Counted from the first letter of the stretch, positions 22,001 through 29,555 are shown. The stretch: 64,000 bases of DNA from Phenylobacterium sp. (GCF_030693625.1 NZ_JAUYAF010000019.1:37312-101311), one strand, 5' to 3'. Notes: generated from the letters alone by a model not told the origin. A program made the numbers and translations.

Positions 22001-22473
22001 TCGGGCGGCGGCCCCTCCCCCGATTGCCAATCATGCACCAGGTCGCGCTGGTGTCGGTACTGGCGGTCGCCGGCTGCTCGCCGGGGCTGGAGAACGACAA
22101 GATCTGCGCCAAGCCGCCCGCGCTCAACAATCCGATGCTTGCCGTTGGTGGCGCTGGCCCGAACCCTAGGTCCACGGACGCCAAAGACTGCATTCATCGC
22201 TGGGCCTATCGGCTGTCAGGCTCTCCCGATCCCGCTGCCGCTGTTGTGCGGGGCGTACTGGGCGCTTGCCGCACCCCCATCAGCCGGTGGGCTCTACAAA
22301 ACTACATGGATGCGCGCGCCATCGAAAAGGCAGCGGGCGGCGGTCAGCCCGAATTTTGGTCATCTGAGACCGGCGCGGCGACGACGGGCGAGCGGGCCAC
22401 ATACGAGGACGCGATGGCCGAAGCCGAGTTCCGCGTTCAACAGGCCCGCGCAGGCCATTGTCGAACCCCGTGA
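21997..22473 (+). CDS. Phage lipoprotein, lysogenic island
   Basis: 158 residues from ATG 21997, overlapping the CI stop (ATGA), so likely co-expressed with CI in the lysogen. A second ATG (22033) directly precedes the signal peptide HQVALVSVLAVAGC, with lipobox Leu-Ala-Val-Ala-Gly-Cys. The mature part has paired Cys (KDCIHRWAYRLSGSPDPAAA, then GACRTPISRWALQNYMDAR) and an acidic helical tail. Outer- or inner-membrane lipoproteins in this place often block superinfection; that role is inferred here. Confidence 0.7.
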   Translation: MIGRRPLPRLPIMHQVALVSVLAVAGCSPGLENDKICAKPPALNNPMLAVGGAGPNPRSTDAKDCIHRWAYRLSGSPDPAAAVVRGVLGACRTPISRWALQNYMDARAIEKAAGGGQPEFWSSETGAATTGERATYEDAMAEAEFRVQQARAGHCRTP

Positions 22474-22528
22474 CCGAGCCCCGCCGCCTAACAGCGCGGT
22501 CTGCTGGCTATATCTCGCTTGGGTCGGG

Positions 22529-22546
22529 TTGACATATATGTTAACC
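22529..22546. promoter_or_regulatory. Dyad GTTGACATATATGTTAAC, likely toxin-antitoxin operator
   Basis: An 18-base dyad at about 22528-22545 (GTTGACATATATGTTAAC) with a single mismatch to perfect symmetry spans the toxin start codon. It contains TTGACA, a consensus -35 hexamer. The antitoxin, an HTH protein, is the natural candidate to bind it. AT-richness here contrasts with the flanks. Confidence 0.45.
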
Positions 22547-23044
22547 GATCACCTTGATAAGCTGGAAGCAGCGCGCGAGCTTATCCTGTGGCGTCCCATT
22601 GGCGATCAGGGTTCAATCAAAAGGTGTTTATGGCTGTCGAGATGCGCGCATGAGCAGGTTCAGGCCTTTGCCGCGACAGAGAGCGCGGGCCGGGCCGCCG
22701 CCTTAAGTCAAACCCTCAACCAGTTCGCGCGGGGCGGCATGCTGCGCGTTCCCAATGATCTGAAAAGGCTGTCGGCGCCCCCAGCAGACGAAACCTGGGA
22801 GATCCGATGCCGTTCACCCCGACCGGAATTTCGACTGATTGGGGCGTTCGTTGAGCGGGACGGCCTCGTCATTCTACGCGCGGCGCCACGCTCAACCTTT
22901 GACGGCGGTAAGTGGGGACCGGCGATCCGAGAAATCCACCAAGAATGGGAAAGGCTCTTCCCAAACTTCAGACGGCACCATGGAACGGAGCTTGGAGACT
23001 ATGTCAGCAACACCGATCCAGACGGCGGAAGATCGGTTCCGTAA
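22538..23044 (+). CDS. RelE/HigB-like toxin candidate
   Basis: 168 residues from ATG 22538. The C-terminal 100 residues have the layout of RelE/HigB-type toxins with an extended N-terminus: GGMLRVPNDLKRLSAPPADE, WEIRC, FRLIGAFVERDGLVILRAAP and a terminal helix. The N-terminal 60 residues are helical (DHLDKLEAARELILWRPIGD). ATG 22739 would give a core-only form. The following HTH gene overlaps it by 44 bases, the toxin-first order of higBA. The catalytic residues of mRNA cleavage are not certain, so the toxin call rests on layout and partner. Confidence 0.6.
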   Translation: MLTDHLDKLEAARELILWRPIGDQGSIKRCLWLSRCAHEQVQAFAATESAGRAAALSQTLNQFARGGMLRVPNDLKRLSAPPADETWEIRCRSPRPEFRLIGAFVERDGLVILRAAPRSTFDGGKWGPAIREIHQEWERLFPNFRRHHGTELGDYVSNTDPDGGRSVP

Positions 23045-23402
23045 TGATCCTGAGTTTCGCTCGCTCAACCGAGAGGGCGACCTTCGCGATGCTGTGTGGG
23101 AAGCAATTGTGAAAACCTTCCGGCGTCGCGAGCGCGAAGACGGCCTCACCCAAGCCGAATGGGCTGCTCAAGCGCGCATGACGCCGACCGCAATCAGCCG
23201 CCTTATGCGCCGCCCAGCCAATCTGACGACGACCACCATGGCGCGCTCGCTGAGTGCGTTGGACGCCTATCTGGAGGTCAACGTCGTTGACGCTCGCCAG
23301 CAAGCGCGGCTCAACAACACTGCGGAAGGCGATCAAAGGAAAGAGGCGGGCGGTTCATCGCCAAAGATGAATTATGTCTATGTGAAAACTAATGGCGCGT
23401 AA
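23001..23402 (+). CDS. XRE-family antitoxin candidate
   Basis: 133 residues from ATG 23001, with GGAG close upstream and inside the end of the toxin gene. Residues 40-100 form an HTH: REDGLTQAEWAAQARMTPTA, ISRLMRRPANLTTTTMARSL. The N-terminal 35 residues and the C-terminal polar tail may wrap the toxin. HigA-type antitoxins bind both toxin and operator; the dyad at the operon start is a likely target. Its stop overlaps the start of the DUF6941 gene, so all three genes are coupled. Confidence 0.7.
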   Translation: MSATPIQTAEDRFRNDPEFRSLNREGDLRDAVWEAIVKTFRRREREDGLTQAEWAAQARMTPTAISRLMRRPANLTTTTMARSLSALDAYLEVNVVDARQQARLNNTAEGDQRKEAGGSSPKMNYVYVKTNGA

Positions 23403-23775
23403 GCTTAAGTTTAAGACCTCACTTCTTTGCGACTACGCAACTGAAGGCTTGTACGGAAAGCCAACCTTAGTCGGGGTGTACTCTGGCGACATCGTACTCA
23501 CCGAAATGCCAATGCAACTCCGCTTGGCCTATTTCGGTGAGATCGAATCCACCCCGACCACTCTTCAGATCAATTTTCTGATGAATGGCGCGCCTTTCGG
23601 CCGATTGGATTGCGAGTCCAATCCCGACGCGGGGCCCTACAGCATAATCCTGTTTCCGACGCTGGACATTAAAATTGCCAAGCCCAGCGTTATCGAGATC
23701 GTCGGCACGTGCGCCGGCATGGCCGACACGGTGCTTCTAAAATCGCGGTTCGAGCTTGGCTCCATGACGCGGTAG
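23392..23775 (+). CDS. DUF6941-type protein, third gene of TA operon
   Basis: 127 residues, overlapping the antitoxin stop by 11 bases. Sequence KFKTSLLCDYATEGLYGKPT, LVGVYSGDIVL, LRLAYFGEIES resembles the DUF6941 group (beta-sandwich proteins with LCDYA...GK.TL.GVY). It has no signal peptide, membrane span or catalytic motif. GC is lower than surrounding phage genes (many AT-ending codons), as for the toxin, suggesting the three genes moved in together. Its function is unknown; a sensor or regulator of the toxin pair is one hypothesis. Confidence 0.7.
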   Translation: MARKLKFKTSLLCDYATEGLYGKPTLVGVYSGDIVLTEMPMQLRLAYFGEIESTPTTLQINFLMNGAPFGRLDCESNPDAGPYSIILFPTLDIKIAKPSVIEIVGTCAGMADTVLLKSRFELGSMTR

Positions 23776-23804
23776 CCCCGGCGGGAGTCGCTTGCTTCCA
23801 GGCC

Positions 23805-24041
23805 CTAAAACGCCACCTCCGGCACCTGACCATGGGCAGCTAGGAGGCGGGGCCTGCTCCAACTCTCGAACTCGGGATCGCCCTCCACCACGTAGACGAT
23901 GGCGCCGGCGTTCCGGCGGGCCGCGGTCTCCCCTGCCCTGATCGCATCACTCCTGCGCTTGAACTGGCGCAGTGAACCGTGGGCAAGCTTCCGCCCGTCC
24001 GTCCAGTACGGCTGCACACAGTAGATCGTCACGCTGGCCAT
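23805..24041 (-). CDS. Small hypothetical protein with conserved strand-helix-strand
   Basis: 78 residues from ATG 24041. Pattern ASVTIYCVQPYWTDGRKLAH, FKRRSDAIRAGETAARRN, AGAIVYVVEGDPEFESW is that of a small alpha/beta protein I have seen as a widespread hypothetical in Caulobacterales and sphingomonads. It lies just left of operator cluster 2, on the opposite strand to the rightward early genes. A possible relative of the gene at 19243-19470. Confidence 0.6.
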   Translation of the reverse strand: MASVTIYCVQPYWTDGRKLAHGSLRQFKRRSDAIRAGETAARRNAGAIVYVVEGDPEFESWSRPRLLAAHGQVPEVAF

Positions 24042-24150
24042 TGGCCGGGCCTCCAAAAGTTAACGCCCTATCGATTCCCCGCGCGGCCAGGGTGAGTCAA
24101 CGTGACGCTCTGGTGGGCGCGACCGCGATAGACGTAGGGCGAGAAAGAAC

Positions 24151-24196
24151 CGGTAGAAATACCGTTTACCGTTGACGCGGTAATGTTACCGGCATA
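24151..24196 (+). promoter_or_regulatory. Operator cluster 2 and rightward early promoter (PL-like)
   Basis: Two operators, CGGTAGAAATACCG (24151-24164, exact reverse complement of the first site in cluster 1) and CGGTAATGTTACCG (24178-24191). Promoter: -35 TTGACG (24172-24177), 17-base spacer containing the second operator, -10 TAAGTT (24195-24200). Repressor on the spacer would block transcription of the recombination/integration genes starting at 24223. Confidence 0.75.
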
Positions 24197-24222
24197 AGTT
24201 CTCCTGACACCGGGAGAACGAC

Positions 24223-24534
24223 ATGCACCTCGCAACCACCCAGACCGCCCCCCGCAACACTCGCCGCGTCGACATGCTGGCGGGCTGTTCGCCCCTCGCC
24301 GTCGAGATGATCCAGGCCCGCGCCGCCGTGGTGGACGCCCTGAGGCTTCACCGGAACGCCCACCGCGCGACCTCTCCCCTGGCCCGCCAGTTCGCCACCC
24401 AGCCGCACCAATCCCGCGAGCGGGTTCGCAAGGCCGTCGCCAACCTCCGCGCCATCGAAGCGAAGGTTGAAGCGACCTACGGGGCGCAGGTCCCGGTTCG
24501 GGTCTACGCCCCCCTCCTGATCGCGGCTGAATAG
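24223..24534 (+). CDS. First gene of rightward early operon, unknown
   Basis: 103 residues, helical and basic; contains RRVDMLAGCSPLAVEMIQAR and a central helix with RERVRKAVANLRAIEAKVEA. It is 22 bases downstream of the -10 of the operator-controlled promoter, with GGGAG as ribosome site. Lambda N would sit here, but this protein is larger and has no obvious Arg-rich boxB-binding N-terminus. No family recognised. Confidence 0.6.
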   Translation: MHLATTQTAPRNTRRVDMLAGCSPLAVEMIQARAAVVDALRLHRNAHRATSPLARQFATQPHQSRERVRKAVANLRAIEAKVEATYGAQVPVRVYAPLLIAAE

Positions 24535-24536
24535 CC

Positions 24537-24899
24537 ATGGCCCAGGTCTTTCAATTCCCCCCTCGCCCCGCCCGCGCCATGCCTATCGATATGGCCGCCC
24601 GCGTGGCCACGAACGCCGCCGACCTCGCGGCATGGCAACGGACCCCCGGCGGCCGCCTCGTCGGAGCCCTGAACACCCTCAAGGCTGTCGGCTACGAGCA
24701 CACCGCTGATCGAGTCTATGCGACCTACCTGAGGTCCCTCACCCGCCCTGACGGTCGTGACGTGCCGCTGATCGGTGAAGCCCTGACCGAACTCCTCTCC
24801 ATCCCTCAGGAAGACGCCATGCCCCGCCTTGCGGTCGCGGACGCCTGCAGGGCCCTGGCCGACATGCTGGCCGAACCACTGACGCAAGGAGCGGCCTGA
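24537..24899 (+). CDS. Unknown phage early protein
   Basis: 120 residues, helix-rich, starting two bases after the previous stop. Contains ARVATNAADLAAWQRTPGGR, TLKAVGYEHTADRVYATYL and LAVADACRALADMLAEPL. No membrane span or catalytic motif. Its stop overlaps the next ATG. Likely a cytoplasmic early protein of the recombination module. Confidence 0.6.
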   Translation: MAQVFQFPPRPARAMPIDMAARVATNAADLAAWQRTPGGRLVGALNTLKAVGYEHTADRVYATYLRSLTRPDGRDVPLIGEALTELLSIPQEDAMPRLAVADACRALADMLAEPLTQGAA

Positions 24900-25075
24900 T
24901 GTCTCAACAGCATCGCATCATCGCCTCCGAGGCAGGCCAGTGCTTCGCCCCCGCTCATGGGTCCATCCACATGTTGCCCAGGGCGCGCGGACACCTTGTC
25001 GGCCACGTCATCGCCTTCGCCGCCGGTGGGCTGCTGGCGACCCTCATTCTCATTCTCGAAAGGAGCGTCGGATGA
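24899..25075 (+). CDS. Very small single-span membrane protein
   Basis: 58 residues from ATG 24899, overlapping the previous stop and the next start by four bases each. Hydrophobic segment at residues about 34-54 (LVGHVIAFAAGGLLATLILI) follows a polar Cys/His-containing N-terminus. Too short to assign. It could be an early inhibitor or membrane anchor; the coupled starts argue it is translated. Confidence 0.55.
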   Translation: MSQQHRIIASEAGQCFAPAHGSIHMLPRARGHLVGHVIAFAAGGLLATLILILERSVG

Positions 25076-26139
25076 ACGCGCCCGTCACCATCATCGAAGA
25101 GACGGCGATCTCGTTCGTCGCCGACCCTCAGACCCCGCTCGCGGTCCTGCAGAACAAGGCCGAGGCGGACTCGCTGTTCGCCCGCGTCCAGGCCGAGATC
25201 GAGGCCCACGTTCCCGACCTGACCACGGCGAAGGGACGCGAGGCGATCAAGTCCCTGGCCTTCAAGGTCACCAAGACCAAGACCGCCGTCGATGCCGCCC
25301 GGAAGACCCTGACGGAGGACGCCCGCAAGCAGGTGGACGCCGCCAACGCCGCCGGCCGGGTGATCTGGGACCGGTTGGAAGCCCTAGCCATCGAAGCCCG
25401 CCGCCCCCTCACCGAGTGGGAGGAAGCCGAGAAGGCCCGCGTCGAGACCGTCGCCAACTGCTTCGGCGCCATCGAAGACCTTTCCCGGCAAGTTGTCGAG
25501 GACACCGCTGCGGCGGTCGCCGAACGCGCCGCCCAACTGCAGGCCATGACCTTTGACGCCAAGGTGTTCGGCGACAGCCTGGAGCGGGCCGAAAGCGCGC
25601 GCGCCGCGGGCATTGAAGGCCTGAATGTCCTTCACGCCCGGCTGACCCAAGAAGAGGCCGACCGCGCCGAGTTGGCCCGGCTGCGCCAGGAGGCCGCCGA
25701 GCGGGAGGAACGCGAACGCGCCGAGGTCGCCGCCAAGGAAGCCGCGCAGGCTGAAGCTACCCGCGCCGCCCAGGCCAAGGCCGATGAAGACGCCCGCGCG
25801 GAACGTGAAGCCGATGCCCGGTCACTTGCTGCCGCCAACGCCGCCGAAGACGCTCGCAAGGAAGCGGAGCGCGCCTCTCAGGCGGCCCTCGCCGAGCAAG
25901 CCCGCGCCCACCAGGCCGAACTCGACCGCATCCAGCGGGAGACGGACGCCGAAGCCGCCAAGGCCAAGCGCGAAGCTGACGAAGCCGAGGCCCGCGAGAA
26001 GAACCGCGCCCACGTCTCCAAGATCATGGGAGCCGCCAAGCTGGCGGTCATGGGCTTGGGCGTCTCGGAAGACCACGCCAAGGCCGTCGTGAAGGCCATC
26101 CAGACCGGCGCCATCCCCCACGTCTCCATCAAGTTCTGA
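25072..26139 (+). CDS. Long coiled-coil phage protein
   Basis: 355 residues from ATG 25072. Residues 1-150 contain a mixed domain (AREAIKSLAFKVTKTKTAVD; PLTEWEEAEKARVE). Residues about 185-310 are an uninterrupted Ala/Glu/Arg coiled coil. The C-terminus has KIMGAAKLAVMGLGVSEDHAK and IQTGAIPHVSIKF, a short globular domain seen in phage coiled-coil proteins upstream of recombination genes. It precedes the ERF gene by eight bases, so a partner in recombination or nucleoid remodelling is plausible. Confidence 0.7.
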   Translation: MNAPVTIIEETAISFVADPQTPLAVLQNKAEADSLFARVQAEIEAHVPDLTTAKGREAIKSLAFKVTKTKTAVDAARKTLTEDARKQVDAANAAGRVIWDRLEALAIEARRPLTEWEEAEKARVETVANCFGAIEDLSRQVVEDTAAAVAERAAQLQAMTFDAKVFGDSLERAESARAAGIEGLNVLHARLTQEEADRAELARLRQEAAEREERERAEVAAKEAAQAEATRAAQAKADEDARAEREADARSLAAANAAEDARKEAERASQAALAEQARAHQAELDRIQRETDAEAAKAKREADEAEAREKNRAHVSKIMGAAKLAVMGLGVSEDHAKAVVKAIQTGAIPHVSIKF

Positions 26140-26147
26140 GGTCCGAC

Positions 26148-26963
26148 ATGAACGCAGCCGCCCCCATGGTCATTGACCACGACACCCAGGCCCTCGACGT
26201 CTCTCCGAAGACGCGGGCGGCCCAGGTCATCAAGACCGACGCCTCCAAGGTCATGGATCTGATGATCCGGGCCGGAAAGGACCTGGACTTCGACAAGCTG
26301 GAACGCATGCAGACGTTCTACGAGCGCCTGAAGGCCCAGGACGCCGAGGCCGCGTTCAATGCCGCCATGAAGGCCGCGCAGGGCGAAATGGGGGCCGTGC
26401 GGACGAACAAGGCCAACAGCCAAACCCGCAGCCGCTACGCCGATTATCAGGCGCTCGATGCGATGGCCCGGCCGGTCTACACGGCGCACGGCTTCGGTCT
26501 GAGCTTCAACCAGGGCGCCAACGCCCCCGCCGATCACGTTCGGGTCGAGTGCTACGTCTCCCACGAGGCGGGGTTCAGCCGCACCTATCACATTGACATG
26601 CCTGCCGACGGCAAGGGCGCCAAGGGCGGCGATGTCATGACGAAGACCCACGCGACTGGGTCGGCCATGTCCTACGGCCAACGCTACCTGCTGAAGCTGA
26701 TCTTCAACATCGCCGTGGGCGACGATGACGATGGCAACGCGGCTGGCCGCAAGCAGGACCCGAACGACTGGATCAGCGAACATCAGGTCGCCGACCTGAC
26801 GAAGTTGATCGACGAAAGCGGGGCCGACCGCGACCGCTTCCTCAACGTCTTGAAGGTCGACACTCTCGCTCACCTGCCCAAGCGCGACTTCCAGCACGCT
26901 TGCCGCCTGCTGGCGCAGAAGAAGGCCGCCAACGCCAAGACCCAGCAGGGAGCCAGCCAGTGA
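26148..26963 (+). CDS. ERF-family single-strand annealing protein
   Basis: 271 residues. The N-terminal two thirds match ERF recombinases: FYERLKAQDAEAAFNAAMKA, SRYADYQALDAMARP, and the signature THATGSAMSYGQRYLLKLIF with an acidic DDDDG after it. The C-terminal 70 residues form a helical domain. ERF proteins anneal complementary single strands and pair with an exonuclease, here the next gene, which overlaps it by four bases. Typical length; all core motifs are present. Confidence 0.92.
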   Translation: MNAAAPMVIDHDTQALDVSPKTRAAQVIKTDASKVMDLMIRAGKDLDFDKLERMQTFYERLKAQDAEAAFNAAMKAAQGEMGAVRTNKANSQTRSRYADYQALDAMARPVYTAHGFGLSFNQGANAPADHVRVECYVSHEAGFSRTYHIDMPADGKGAKGGDVMTKTHATGSAMSYGQRYLLKLIFNIAVGDDDDGNAAGRKQDPNDWISEHQVADLTKLIDESGADRDRFLNVLKVDTLAHLPKRDFQHACRLLAQKKAANAKTQQGASQ

Positions 26964-27586
26964 GCGGCCCGATCATCCACGACGCCATCGAGCAAGGCAC
27001 CGAGGCTTGGCACCAACTGCGCTGCGGCCTTCCGACCTCGTCGAAGTTCTCCGACATCATGGCGAAAGGCGAGGGCAAGACCCGCCGAACCTACATGCTC
27101 CGCCTGGCCGGCGAGATCATCACCGGCCAACCGGCGGAGACCTTCAAGAGCGCCGAGATGGAGCGCGGCAACGCCATGGAGGAGGACGCCCGCGAGGCCT
27201 ACGCCTTCACTCAGGGGCAGGACGTCCGCCAAGTGGGCTTCATCGTCAACGGGCCCAAAGGGTGCAGCCCCGATGGGCTGATCGACGCCAATGGTATGGT
27301 CGAGTTCAAGACCAAGAAGCCCGAGCTGCACATCGCCTGCCTGCTGAAGGACGAGTTCCCCAGTGAGCACCGCGCACAGTGCCAAGGGGCCCTTTGGGTC
27401 GCTGAGCGGGAATGGATCGACCTTGGCGTCTACTGGCCTGGCCTGCCGCTCTTCGTGAAGCGGGCCTATCGGGATGACAATTTCATCCGCGACCTCGCCC
27501 ACGCCGTCGATGTCTTCAACGTCGAGCTCCACGAGACCGTCGAGAAGGTCCGGCGCTATGGCCAGCCCGAGAAGGCTGCGGCCTGA
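26960..27586 (+). CDS. YqaJ/lambda-type exonuclease
   Basis: 208 residues from GTG 26960, overlapping the ERF stop (GTGA). It shows the YqaJ order: GTEAWHQLRCGLPTSSKFSD near the N-terminus, MERGNAMEEDAREAYA, CSPDGLI (active-site Asp) and VEFKTKK (Glu-x-Lys), then QCQGALWV. A PD-(D/E)xK exonuclease that resects 5' ends to feed the annealase. Length fits lambda Exo relatives. Overlap with the next gene (TGATG) suggests a coupled unit. Confidence 0.93.
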   Translation: MSGPIIHDAIEQGTEAWHQLRCGLPTSSKFSDIMAKGEGKTRRTYMLRLAGEIITGQPAETFKSAEMERGNAMEEDAREAYAFTQGQDVRQVGFIVNGPKGCSPDGLIDANGMVEFKTKKPELHIACLLKDEFPSEHRAQCQGALWVAEREWIDLGVYWPGLPLFVKRAYRDDNFIRDLAHAVDVFNVELHETVEKVRRYGQPEKAAA

Positions 27587-27693
27587 TGCGCCCGCCCGTC
27601 GAGGAAATCTCCGCCGAGGAGGCCCGCGCCTTCTTTGCGAAGGTGAAGGCGCTCTTTCCCGGGCGCGACGGCGCGCTGGGTGGCGGCCGATGA
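27586..27693 (+). CDS. Tiny coupled protein
   Basis: 35 residues from ATG 27586, sharing one base with the exonuclease stop and overlapping the next ATG by four bases. Sequence MRPPVEEISAEEARAFFAKV plus KALFPGRDGALGGGR. Tight coupling on both sides is the evidence for translation. No function can be suggested. Confidence 0.4.
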   Translation: MRPPVEEISAEEARAFFAKVKALFPGRDGALGGGR

Positions 27694-28193
27694 TCGCTCC
27701 ACCGATCCCGACGCGATGGGACGGGGAAGCCTTCGTGCCCCTGCCCCGGTTCGCGGGCCTCGCTGATGAGCATTACGTCGTCGGCCAAGTCTACACGATG
27801 GCCGAGATCCAGGCCCGTTCCCACAAGACCCACGCCCACTATTTCGCTCGGGTCAACGACATCTGGGCAACCCTGCCCGATCCGCTGGCGGCGCGGTTCA
27901 AGTCCGCTGATGCTCTCCGCAAGTATGCGCTGATCAGCACCGGCCACTGCGACGAGTCCTCGACTGTCTGCATGTTCAAGACCGAGGCGCAGCGGCTGGC
28001 GGCCTCCATGCGGCCTCTGGATGAGTTCTCCGTCGTCACGGTGAACGGCAAGGTGGTCACGCGCTACACGGCCAAGTCCATGGACATAAAGTCGATGGAT
28101 AAGGAGGCTTTCCAGAAGGCGAAGGAAGACACCCTCCGTTTCCTTGAAGACCTGATTGGCGTGGCGCCGGCCGAGCTGGCGAGGGCGGCATGA
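27690..28193 (+). CDS. Conserved phage protein near recombination genes
   Basis: 167 residues from ATG 27690. Contains YVVGQVYTMAEIQARSHKTH, YFARVNDIWATLPDPLAARF and ADALRKYALISTGHCDESST, a pattern I associate with proteins next to ERF/exonuclease genes in alphaproteobacterial phages, sometimes near NinB- or DUF1367-like genes. The C-terminal 40 residues are charged and helical. Exact family not assigned. Overlaps the following HNH gene by four bases. Confidence 0.6.
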   Translation: MIAPPIPTRWDGEAFVPLPRFAGLADEHYVVGQVYTMAEIQARSHKTHAHYFARVNDIWATLPDPLAARFKSADALRKYALISTGHCDESSTVCMFKTEAQRLAASMRPLDEFSVVTVNGKVVTRYTAKSMDIKSMDKEAFQKAKEDTLRFLEDLIGVAPAELARAA

Positions 28194-28675
28194 TCCGCCC
28201 TTCCCCCAAGGCCATAGCCGAAGCCCGCGAGATCATCCGCCAGGACAAGCGCGCCCGAAAGGCCGAGCGGCCGGCGCGGACCATCCAGGCGCGGATCAAG
28301 CCCAAGGGCGGCCGAGACCGCGACGGCGACTACATGACGTGGCAGCATGAGAGCGGGCTGGTCTGCATCGCCTGCGAGATGCTCGGCGAACCCACGGCGC
28401 GCCAGCTCATGGGCGAGCCGAATCCCATCGAGGTCGCCCACCAGCACATCGACGGCTCGAAGCTGGGCGTGCGTGATCACGACCGCCACTCCTGCCCTCT
28501 CTGCCGGTGGCATCACCAGCTCGCTCCGAACGCCTGCGACAAGGGCCAGGACAGCTTCTGGGCCCGGCTGGGCATCGACGCCGCGGACTACTGCGCAGCG
28601 CTCTACGAGGCCTTCCGTGGCGGGTCTGACGGCCTCCGGGTGCAGCGCCGCTTCATCCCATCGAGGCCGTCATGA
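28190..28675 (+). CDS. HNH/DUF968-like zinc-binding protein
   Basis: 161 residues. A basic N-terminal 45 residues precede a zinc-binding core: LVCIACEMLG, EVAHQHIDG, RHSCPLCRWHHQLAP, then DSFWARLGIDAADYCAALYE. The His-rich motif followed by Cys-x-x-Cys and a FW..LGID helix matches HNH nucleases of the DUF968/Ref-like phage group. It may cleave recombination intermediates or incoming DNA. Full length; all four likely zinc ligands present. Confidence 0.75.
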   Translation: MIRPSPKAIAEAREIIRQDKRARKAERPARTIQARIKPKGGRDRDGDYMTWQHESGLVCIACEMLGEPTARQLMGEPNPIEVAHQHIDGSKLGVRDHDRHSCPLCRWHHQLAPNACDKGQDSFWARLGIDAADYCAALYEAFRGGSDGLRVQRRFIPSRPS

Positions 28676-28854
28676 GCGACGTGATGAAGACCGTCGCCGC
28701 CGTGGCGACCGCCATCGGAGCGCTGAAGCTGAAGCGCCACAACATCGTCAGCACCCGCGAAGGCGTGGAGATTCACCAGATGGGCAAGCCGGTCCTGCTG
28801 TTGACCCACCAGGCCGCGCTCGACTTCGCCCGTGAATGTCAGGAATCCGAATGA
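28672..28854 (+). CDS. Small phage protein
   Basis: 60 residues, starting four bases before the HNH stop (ATGA). MKTVAAVATAIGALKLKRHN is an Ala-rich N-terminus and VSTREGVEIHQMGKPVLLLT a beta pattern, ending in a helical LDFARECQESE. Its stop overlaps the next start. No family recognised. Confidence 0.5.
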   Translation: MSDVMKTVAAVATAIGALKLKRHNIVSTREGVEIHQMGKPVLLLTHQAALDFARECQESE

Positions 28855-29162
28855 CCGCTCTATCACCCTGCCGCTTTTGCGGTGAGCGCGAGCATCTGCA
28901 GGTCGAACCTTTCGGCCTAGAGCGCGTGGCGATCATCAATGGGAAGGTGTGCGAGATCGTCTGGAAGGACGGCGAGCCGACCGGCACGGAACAGGTAACC
29001 GCTGTCACCTGTCAGGTCTGCGACTGCACCGCCCCGCTGGACGTCTGGAACGGCACGCGGCCGAAGAGCGACTACGCCCTGCTGCGGGACTTCGATCCCG
29101 AGCCGGAGTCGGAAGCCGCGCACCCCCACACCCTCATCCCAACCGAGAGCGCGCGCGGATGA
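28851..29162 (+). CDS. Lar-like restriction-alleviation zinc ribbon
   Basis: 103 residues from ATG 28851 (ATGA overlap). Begins TALSPCRFCGEREHLQVEP and later has VTCQVCDCTAPLDVWNGTRP: two Cys-x-x-Cys pairs about 50 residues apart, with a Trp-Asn near the end. This matches the Lar-family order PC.FCG...C..C...AI.AWN. In E. coli Rac prophage, Lar reduces type I restriction of phage DNA (established); the same role here is inferred. It lies next to another coupled small gene. Confidence 0.6.
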   Translation: MTALSPCRFCGEREHLQVEPFGLERVAIINGKVCEIVWKDGEPTGTEQVTAVTCQVCDCTAPLDVWNGTRPKSDYALLRDFDPEPESEAAHPHTLIPTESARG

Positions 29163-29506
29163 AACTGCCTCAGGCCAAGTACACCCGGTTCCCTTGGTAT
29201 CTCGAGCGCATCGAGAGCTATCAGGGCGAGCCTCATCTGGTCGGCGCGCAGATCTGCTGCGCCTCATACCTCATTGGCGAAATTTCGGGAGCCATCGAGA
29301 TTGGCGGTCGGCCGCACAGCATCCACCTTGCCAACACCCATCTGATGATCGGCGCGGCCAGCCTGGATAGGGCCGCCCGCGAGATCGATCGGCTCGCGCT
29401 CATCATCGATAGCGCTGTTCGTCATTCGGAGCCCGGCTTTCGAGACACGGTGCTCGGCGCCCTGAAGGCCAATCGCGCAGCGATCCTGAAGGCCGCTGGT
29501 CAATGA
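29159..29506 (+). CDS. Hypothetical phage protein
   Basis: 115 residues from ATG 29159 (ATGA overlap). MKLPQAKYTRFPWYLERIES then beta-strand segments (GAQICCASYLIGEISGAIEI), a middle with HSIHLANTHLMIGAASLDRA and a helical C-terminus. A beta-sandwich or ferredoxin-like fold is likely. No motif for a catalytic or DNA-binding role. Confidence 0.5.
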   Translation: MKLPQAKYTRFPWYLERIESYQGEPHLVGAQICCASYLIGEISGAIEIGGRPHSIHLANTHLMIGAASLDRAAREIDRLALIIDSAVRHSEPGFRDTVLGALKANRAAILKAAGQ

Positions 29507-29555
29507 CCTGTCGCCGCCAACCCCTCCTGCACACCCCTTCAACTACAGGTGACGA

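Noticed and set aside
24223-24534. Lambda N-like antiterminator by position
   Set aside because: The protein is too long and lacks an Arg-rich N-terminal motif or nearby boxA/boxB hairpin; position alone is not enough.
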